Both the position numbers and the translations under genes were made by a program. From an uncultured Pirellulaceae bacterium (GTDB lineage: Bacteria > Planctomycetota > Planctomycetia > Pirellulales > Pirellulaceae), in NCBI GenBank assembly GCA_947258905.1, contig CAMYKF010000543.1:1-11744 (forward strand): a DNA stretch of 11,744 nucleotides, given 5' to 3'. Below, piece by piece: positions 7,009 through 11,744 of the stretch. The notes under the pieces were generated by a model. The model was not told the DNA's origin and made no database searches. It was given only the letters and a program-made list of their open reading frames with translations. Within the stretch, counting starts at the first letter, position 1. Each line of letters opens with the position of its first letter.

Positions 7009-8840
7009 CCACTCCTGTAACGTACGAATTCGACATCATTGTGGTCGGCGCCGGCCACGCCGGAACCGAAGCGGCGTGTGCTGCTGCGCGACTGGGGGCC
7101 AACACCGCCCTGTTGACCACCAACCTCGACACCGTAGGGCAAATGAGTTGCAACCCGGCGATCGGCGGCGTGGCCAAGGGGCATCTGGTGCGCGAAATCG
7201 ATGCGCTGGGTGGACTGATGGGTCGGGCCACTGATGCCACGGGCATCCAGTTTCGCATGTTAAACCTGCGCAAGGGCCCGGCCATGCACAGCCCGCGGGC
7301 CCAGGCCGACAAAAAAGCCTATCAAAACTGGATCAAGTTCGCCGTCGAACAGCAACCCGGACTGACCCTGCGACAGGAGATCGTCGACGACATTCTTGCC
7401 GAAACCGTCGACGGACAGCAGCGCGTGATCGGCGTGTCGGTGCAAGGCAACGCGCGGTATCTGGCTAGCAAGATCATTCTGACGACCGGTACGTTTTTGC
7501 AAGCGATCATGCATACCGGCGAAGCGAAAACGGAAGGCGGCCGCGCCGGCGAGGGTACAACCAGGGGAATCAGCCACTCACTAACGCGACTCGGTTTCCG
7601 TCTGGAGCGTTTCAAAACCGGCACGCCGCCACGATTGAACGGTCGCACGATCGATTATGACAAAACGGATATCCAGCCCGGCGACGAGAATCCGCGACCC
7701 TTCTCCTTCATGACCGAACATTTTCAGGTCGATCAAATTCCCTGCTGGATTACATTCACCAATGATCAGGTGCACGAACTGATTCGTCGCAACCTCGATC
7801 GTGCGCCGATGTACAGCGGCCAGATTCAGGGCAGCGGACCGCGTTATTGTCCCTCGATCGAGGACAAGGTGGTGAAGTTTGCGGACAAGTCGCGGCACCA
7901 GTTGTTTCTGGAACCCGAAGGCCGCCAGACGCTGGAAGTCTACGTCAACGGCGTCTCCACCAGTCTGCCACGCGACGTACAGGATGAGATGTTTCGACTG
8001 ATTCCCGGACTGGAGCGAGCCGAGATCCTGCGGTATGGCTATGCCGTCGAATACGATTTTTGCCCGCCGGATCAGCTCAAAAATACGCTGGAGACAAAAG
8101 CGGTTGCGGGGCTGTATTTTGCCGGCCAGATCAACGGCACGACAGGTTACGAGGAAGCCGGCGGGCAGGGACTGGTGGCCGGAGCCAATGCCGCACTGGC
8201 CCTCCGCGACGGCAGTAGCCTGGTACTCGATCGCGATCAGGCCTACCTGGGCGTGCTGATCGACGATCTGGTCACTTGCAGCGTCGACGAACCGTACCGG
8301 ATGTTCACCAGCCGCGCCGAGTATCGACTGTTATTGCGTCAGGACAATGCCGATCGTCGATTGACGCCGCTGGCGCATGATTTGGGGCTGGTGTCGGATC
8401 AACGATACCAGCGCTTGCAACAGAAACTGAGTGCCATCGAAGCAGCCGAGAACATATTGCGCAGCGAGCGGCGTGACGGCGTAACGCTGGAAAAGTTTTT
8501 GCGTCGCCCGGAAGTGCAATGGCAGGAACTGGTTCAGGTGCATGGTCTACTCGCCCAATTCAACGATGAAGTTGCCGAGCAGGTAGTATTCGACATCAAA
8601 TACGCCGGTTATGTGGCGCGGCAACAGACCGTGATCGACCGGCAAAAACGTTTGGCCCAAAAACGCATCCCCGACGATTTTGACTACGATTGTCTCACGC
8701 ATTTGCGAAGCGAGGCGCGGGAGAAGTTCAATCGATTCCGGCCCGCATCGCTGGAGCAGGCTTCACGGATCAGCGGCATTACGCCGGCCGACGTCGCCCT
8801 GATCATGCTGCATCTGGAAGGCAAGGCGGAAACGACTTAA
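7005..8840 (+). CDS. mnmG: tRNA uridine-5-carboxymethylaminomethyl modification enzyme MnmG
   Basis: MnmG (GidA) works with MnmE to install the carboxymethylaminomethyl group on U34 of tRNAs that read split codon boxes, using FAD. The 611-residue protein has the FAD-binding GAGHAG (15-20), SCNPAIGG with the conserved C49 (48-55), RKGPAMHSPRAQ (89-100), GTTGYEEAGGQG (378-389) and YRMFTSRAEYRLLLRQDNAD (431-450). Its C-terminal helical domain ends with ISGITPADVALIMLHL, as in the family. Length is close to the E. coli protein (629). ATGA overlap with nnrD implies translational coupling and one transcript. No mnmE is in the window. No clear terminator is seen in the 79 bp before the convergent lipoprotein gene. 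Confidence 0.97.
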   Translation: MTTPVTYEFDIIVVGAGHAGTEAACAAARLGANTALLTTNLDTVGQMSCNPAIGGVAKGHLVREIDALGGLMGRATDATGIQFRMLNLRKGPAMHSPRAQADKKAYQNWIKFAVEQQPGLTLRQEIVDDILAETVDGQQRVIGVSVQGNARYLASKIILTTGTFLQAIMHTGEAKTEGGRAGEGTTRGISHSLTRLGFRLERFKTGTPPRLNGRTIDYDKTDIQPGDENPRPFSFMTEHFQVDQIPCWITFTNDQVHELIRRNLDRAPMYSGQIQGSGPRYCPSIEDKVVKFADKSRHQLFLEPEGRQTLEVYVNGVSTSLPRDVQDEMFRLIPGLERAEILRYGYAVEYDFCPPDQLKNTLETKAVAGLYFAGQINGTTGYEEAGGQGLVAGANAALALRDGSSLVLDRDQAYLGVLIDDLVTCSVDEPYRMFTSRAEYRLLLRQDNADRRLTPLAHDLGLVSDQRYQRLQQKLSAIEAAENILRSERRDGVTLEKFLRRPEVQWQELVQVHGLLAQFNDEVAEQVVFDIKYAGYVARQQTVIDRQKRLAQKRIPDDFDYDCLTHLRSEAREKFNRFRPASLEQASRISGITPADVALIMLHLEGKAETT

Positions 8841-8919
8841 AGTTTGTTGCCTGGGCCGAATTCGGGAGCCTCAACCTCCGGTTTCAGCGGCTGGACACGT
8901 TTCCGCAGCGGCAGCGGTC

Positions 8920-9741
8920 TTACTGTTCCTGCCGTTCCTGCGAAACGGTTTCCGTTTCTTCGTCTTCCTCCGGCCGCGTGGCTACTCGAATGGCCGAGTC
9001 GGTCTCGGATTCGAGCGTCGCAAAGCTGCGTTCCTCGAAGTAGGCGTGGTCCAGGCCGTCAAAACCAGGGGGGTCGGGATCGGTGGGATCGAGTTTGCCG
9101 CCAGCGAACCGCGTCCCCCGGTGTACGGTGCCTCGCTGGAACGGTCCGGCTCCCAGCACCCACGAATTGCGACTGGTGCTCTCCGCCTTGGCCACGCCTG
9201 ACTGCCAGATCGGATGCCGGGTCTCGCGGTCATAGGCGAATACCAGCACTTTGGCGATTCCCGATTGGGCTTCCACGCGGGCCGCCGAGATCTCGGGAAC
9301 CGTACCGAGCACAGGCGCATTGGGAATAACCGCAGCAGCGGAGCTGAGCAGGTTGTTTTTGGGCAATCCGTAAGTGATTTCGTGGCCGTCGGTGCCCAGC
9401 GCTCCAACGCGGGCCTCCACAATAATGTCGGCATCGTCGCGACCGTCTTGCAACAGGCATCCCGCGGCCGTCAATTGCTGGCGCAGCGAACTGATGATGT
9501 ACGGTGCATTAACAAAGCCAATGCCCTTGATGGACTGCAAGTAAGTGGAATCCAGGTAAACCTTCCGCGCCTGAAGTGGGCGAAAGTCAAGTTGGGCAAT
9601 TGACAGATCGACGGCATCGGACATCAACAGTTGTTCGGTGCCAAGTCGCTGTGTGGTGGATCCACAACCGGCGATTGAAACCAGAAGCGCAGCCAGCACG
9701 GCCAACTTTGCGAAGGTTTGGAAGCAAAAACGGCGAAACAT
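8920..9741 (-). CDS. Lipoprotein resembling planctomycete DUF6655
   Basis: The 273-residue product starts with a basic, hydrophobic leader and a lipobox IAGC (C26), so it is probably a membrane-anchored lipoprotein. Features of the body include TEQLLMSDAVD (35-45), YLDSTYLQSIKG, a SSLRQQLTAAGCLL helix, ADIIVEARVGALGTDGH and SWVLGAGPFQRGTVH. These fit, from memory, the DUF6655 family of planctomycete lipoproteins, whose function is unknown. The strand-helix-strand opening, followed by an ADIIVEA strand, resembles small periplasmic domains that assemble at the outer membrane; this is only a guess. The last 20 residues are strongly acidic and Gln-rich (EEDEETETVSQERQEQ), a likely disordered tail. 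It stands alone on this strand, convergent with mnmG and divergent from the response regulator. Confidence 0.8.
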   Translation of the reverse strand: MFRRFCFQTFAKLAVLAALLVSIAGCGSTTQRLGTEQLLMSDAVDLSIAQLDFRPLQARKVYLDSTYLQSIKGIGFVNAPYIISSLRQQLTAAGCLLQDGRDDADIIVEARVGALGTDGHEITYGLPKNNLLSSAAAVIPNAPVLGTVPEISAARVEAQSGIAKVLVFAYDRETRHPIWQSGVAKAESTSRNSWVLGAGPFQRGTVHRGTRFAGGKLDPTDPDPPGFDGLDHAYFEERSFATLESETDSAIRVATRPEEDEETETVSQERQEQ

Positions 9742-9966
9742 TTTTGGTGAGACTGCAGTGGGTGCGAAAACAGGATGCTAACTGCAATAACAGGTTGGGT
9801 AGTTTCCATGGGGCAAGGGCGAGAACTGTAGCAACAAACCGGGCCATGTGCTGCGCCAATTGCGGCAAATCGCGAGTAAATGGATGGCGTTTTTGAAAAT
9901 ATCAACGAAATCCCGGTTCCGCTGTAAGTCCTTGCTATGGGGCGGTTTAACGGGTACCGATTAATC
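9742..9966. other. Intergenic stretch upstream of the lipoprotein gene
   Basis: This is the left half of a 485-bp gap between divergent genes. It should hold the promoter of the minus-strand lipoprotein, but I found no pair of boxes good enough to name. No coding frame with a plausible start and composition, no RNA gene and no repeat was recognised. Confidence 0.4.
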
Positions 9967-9994
9967 TTGACCCACTTGGGGTCACCGATATAAT
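9967..9994 (+). promoter_or_regulatory. Sigma-70 promoter of the response regulator gene
   Basis: TTGACC (9967-9972, 5 of 6) and a perfect TATAAT (9989-9994) are 16 bp apart. Transcription would begin near 10001, leaving a leader of about 226 nt. This is the best promoter match in the window. Confidence 0.75.
9968..9984. promoter_or_regulatory. Candidate operator TGACCC-N5-GGGTCA
   Basis: Perfect 6-bp arms with a 5-bp centre overlap the -35 box and most of the spacer of the promoter at 9967-9994. A dimeric regulator bound here would block RNA polymerase. The response regulator encoded downstream has its own DNA-binding domain, so autoregulation is possible. The bound protein is not known. 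Confidence 0.5.
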
Positions 9995-10000
9995 TCGCTC

Positions 10001-10226
10001 AGTTGGCAATCAGGGTAACCTCGGCAGAAGCGGTTGAGGCTGCTGATTGGAACAACATCGCAATCTAAACATATTGCGTATGACGCACAGCTTTGTTTGT
10101 TAAGGAAGTACAACAAACTCATAAGATTTGGGCAGCAGCAGTAGCGACGGCGATTTGAGAACTTGATGAAACTCGGATGGATTCTCGCAGCTGGCTCGAA
10201 TCAAACCCCTATGGAGAGGATGGTTC
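10001..10226 (+). promoter_or_regulatory. Long structured 5' leader of the response regulator gene
   Basis: Three inverted repeats follow the predicted start site: CAATCAG/CTGATTG (10007-10013 with 10043-10049), which encloses CCTC/GAGG; CGCAAT/ATTGCG (10059-10064 with 10073-10078); and GTTTGTT/AACAAAC (10095-10101 with 10112-10118). The loop of the last contains AAGGAAG. A 7-codon frame with an ATG (10080-10103) lies between hairpins. No T-run terminator is seen, and it matches no riboswitch I recognise. A good Shine-Dalgarno, GGAGAGGA (10213-10220), precedes the gene. Confidence 0.4.
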
Positions 10227-10817
10227 ATGACCTCAAAAACAGTTTTTACTACGGGCGAAGCAGCCAAGATTTGCAAGGTTAGCCAGCAAACCATTATCCG
10301 CTGTTTTGACAATGGTTCGCTCAAGGGATTCCGGGTGCCAGGCAGCCGGTTCCGTCGCATCCCCAGGGAACAGCTGTACTCCTTTATGAAGGAAAATGGC
10401 ATCCCGACCGACGCTCTGGAAAGCGGAAAACGCAAGGTTCTGATCGTCGATGATGACGAGGAACTCGTCGAGTTGATGGGAGACGTGTTCTCCCGCGATG
10501 GCCGATTCGACGTCAAAACCGCCAATAATGGCTTTGATGCCGGAATGCAGGTTCGCGAATTCCGCCCCGACCTCGTGGTGCTGGACGTGATGCTGCCGGA
10601 TATCAATGGCAAGGAGGTTTGCCAGCGGGTACGCAGCGACAATACCCTTGAATCCGTCAAAATCATTTGTATTTCCGGCATGATCGAGCAGGACAAGGTG
10701 GCTGATATTCGGGCCGCTGGCGCCGACGACTTTATGCACAAGCCATTCGCGGTCGATAAGCTGCTGGAGCGTTGCTGCGAGATGCTGGACATGGAGAAGG
10801 TGGCGACCGGTACCTGA
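10227..10817 (+). CDS. Response regulator: excisionase-type HTH followed by receiver domain
   Basis: This 196-residue cytoplasmic regulator has an N-terminal winged HTH of the excisionase/MerR-like kind (about 6-56: FTTGEAAKICKVSQQTIIRCFDNGSLKGFRV, then the wing GSRFRRIPREQL). A CheY-like receiver follows (about 69-190). The receiver keeps the acidic residues D75/D76, phospho-acceptor D120 (in VVLDVMLPD), S150 in place of Thr/Ser, and K172 (HKPF), so it should be phosphorylated by a histidine kinase. The order HTH then receiver is the reverse of OmpR or NarL types. GGAGAGGA six bases upstream supports the start. It is a single-gene unit with its own promoter and terminator. No complete kinase is in the window; the soluble start of the next frame could be one, but that is weak. 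Confidence 0.9.
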   Translation: MTSKTVFTTGEAAKICKVSQQTIIRCFDNGSLKGFRVPGSRFRRIPREQLYSFMKENGIPTDALESGKRKVLIVDDDEELVELMGDVFSRDGRFDVKTANNGFDAGMQVREFRPDLVVLDVMLPDINGKEVCQRVRSDNTLESVKIICISGMIEQDKVADIRAAGADDFMHKPFAVDKLLERCCEMLDMEKVATGT

Positions 10818-10848
10818 TCGACGCCACTGCACCAACAGCAAATGCCCC

Positions 10849-10883
10849 AACGTACCGCAGCCAGTTGCGGTACGTTTTTTTTT
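10849..10883 (+). terminator. Intrinsic terminator after the response regulator gene
   Basis: AACGTACCGCA (10849-10859) pairs perfectly with TGCGGTACGTT (10866-10876) around a 6-nt loop, and nine T's occupy 10875-10883. It begins 31 bp after the stop codon and separates the regulator from the next gene. Confidence 0.93.
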
Positions 10884-10906
10884 GAAGACGCAACACGGAT
10901 CGTGCC

Positions 10907-11744
10907 ATGATCTTCAAGTGCCAATCACCCCCCGTCACCGTGGCTAGCCGTCAGGTCACACTGGAATTGAACGCGGCTGAAGCGATGGGCTGGCTGTCGT
11001 TGCAGCGATCGGCTGACGCGGAAACAATCCACAGGCCAGCCACACGGCTGGTTGCCCATAGCCCCGAACTTCTGATTTGGGGACTCGCCCGCCTGGAGGC
11101 ATCGGAAACCGACGATCGCATGTTGCTGGAACGGGTGGCCGAGGTCGTCGAAACGGCAGATTTTCGAGCAAGCTTGCCGGCCGATGTTGTGGTGATCGCA
11201 CCATTCGATCCCTACGACCTGACGCAGATCGACCTGATGGATTCCGAAATGCCGCCTGCCTGGCAGGAAGGCGCGGACCAGCGCTTCCTGCTCGGTACCG
11301 ACGACCAGGGCCGCGACCTGTGGAGCACCATTCTTTACGGTATGCGGGTATCGCTGTTGATCGGGATCTGCGCGGTGCTGCTGCAGGCCGCCATCGGCAT
11401 CGTCATCGGACTGGTCTCGGGTTACATCGGCGGCCGCGTGGACAATATCCTGATGCGCATCGCCGACGTACAGCTGTCTTTTTCGACGCTCATGGTGGCG
11501 ATCATCGTGCTGGCGATCGTCAAAAATGCTTTCGGCGGTGAAACCTACAGCAACTATGCGATGCTGATCCTGATTCTCGTCATCGGTATTGCCGAGTGGC
11601 CGCAAATTGCGCGCACGGTGCGCTCGTCGGTGCTGGCGGAAAAGGAAAAGGAATACGTCGACGCCGCGGTTGTCATGGGTTTCGGGACGATACGTATCAT
11701 GTTCAAGCATATCCTGCCCAACTGCCTGTCACCGATTTTTGTCA
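10907..11744 (+). CDS. Apparent chimera: soluble N-terminus joined to an OppC/DppC-type ABC permease (runs off window)
   Basis: The frame is open from the ATG at 10907 to the window end, 279 codons with no stop. From about residue 94 it is a permease of the binding-protein-dependent (peptide/nickel) class: APFDPYDLTQIDLMDSE (98-114), LGTDDQGRD (129-137), membrane segments about 149-177, 199-210 and 219-232, and the EAA loop EYVDAAVVMG (249-258) that docks the ATPase. OppC/DppC proteins normally have a first membrane helix before the PYDP motif. Here residues 1-93 are soluble and helical, with no hydrophobic span, and do not look like a permease. By hand count, third-position GC is about two-thirds before the join and nearly four-fifths after. 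A natural fusion is possible, but a misassembly is more likely. The permease assignment is firm; the N-terminus is unidentified. Confidence 0.7.
   Translation, partial: MIFKCQSPPVTVASRQVTLELNAAEAMGWLSLQRSADAETIHRPATRLVAHSPELLIWGLARLEASETDDRMLLERVAEVVETADFRASLPADVVVIAPFDPYDLTQIDLMDSEMPPAWQEGADQRFLLGTDDQGRDLWSTILYGMRVSLLIGICAVLLQAAIGIVIGLVSGYIGGRVDNILMRIADVQLSFSTLMVAIIVLAIVKNAFGGETYSNYAMLILILVIGIAEWPQIARTVRSSVLAEKEKEYVDAAVVMGFGTIRIMFKHILPNCLSPIFV

Noticed and set aside
8857..8866. CCGAATTCGG palindrome after mnmG
   Set aside because: It is a 10-bp self-complementary site with no loop and no T-run, so it is not a terminator and there is no support for another role.
10080..10103. Seven-codon upstream frame in the response regulator leader
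   Set aside because: It has no convincing ribosome site and no regulatory codon pattern, and so short a frame is expected by chance.
10100..10924. 274- and 205-codon minus-strand frames over the response regulator
   Set aside because: They lie opposite a gene with a clear promoter, ribosome site, domains and terminator, and their products are low-complexity and Ser- or Arg-rich.
10925..11710. 261-codon minus-strand frame, with a second plus-strand frame at 11077-11541, over the last gene
   Set aside because: The plus frame from 10907 encodes a recognisable permease. The minus product is His-, Asp- and Gln-rich shadow sequence, and the other plus frame is Arg-rich with no motif.
1..11744. 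CRISPR arrays, tRNA or rRNA genes, insertion sequences, toxin-antitoxin or defence genes
   Set aside because: I looked on both strands and found no regularly spaced repeats, no cloverleaf sequences, no transposase motifs and no small toxin-antitoxin pairs.

Overview
The window reads as a fragment of a Planctomycetes chromosome, probably Pirellulales-like. This is an inference from the kinds of proteins present: a Zn-metalloprotease of the DUF5117/DUF4953 type, a lipoprotein resembling DUF6655, a response regulator with an excisionase-type HTH in front of its receiver domain, and a GC content near 57% by eye. No tRNA, rRNA, CRISPR array, insertion sequence or phage gene is visible, and most of the window is ordinary housekeeping and envelope content.

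Layout. Positions 1-193 hold the 3' end of a ribosome-binding factor A gene (rbfA). A secreted zinc metalloprotease follows on the same strand (258-2798). It converges with a minus-strand pair: xylose isomerase xylA (3043-4353), and upstream of it a short-chain dehydrogenase (4500-5297). The gap between the convergent genes carries a 69-bp imperfect palindrome (2944-3012) that looks like a REP or MITE-type element. A small lipoprotein (5465-5950) diverges from the dehydrogenase and ends at a textbook intrinsic terminator (5985-6016). Only 14 bp separate that terminator from nnrD (NAD(P)H-hydrate dehydratase, 6031-7008), which overlaps mnmG (tRNA U34 modification, 7005-8840) by 4 bp. A second lipoprotein (8920-9741) lies on the minus strand and converges with mnmG.

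The right part holds a single-gene regulatory unit. It has a strong sigma-70-type promoter (9967-9994) with a perfect-arm dyad over its -35 and spacer, a leader of about 226 nt with three inverted repeats, the HTH-receiver response regulator (10227-10817) and a strong terminator (10849-10883). The last frame (10907 to the window end) is open throughout but looks chimeric. About 93 soluble residues are fused in frame to an OppC/DppC-type ABC permease that has lost its first membrane helix, and third-position GC rises across the join. This is either an unusual fusion or, more likely, an assembly misjoin between a planctomycete contig and another organism.

I did not find a clear new multi-gene system. 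The points most worth checking are the chimeric last gene, the operator and structured leader of the response regulator, the intergenic palindrome, and the terminator sitting directly against nnrD.
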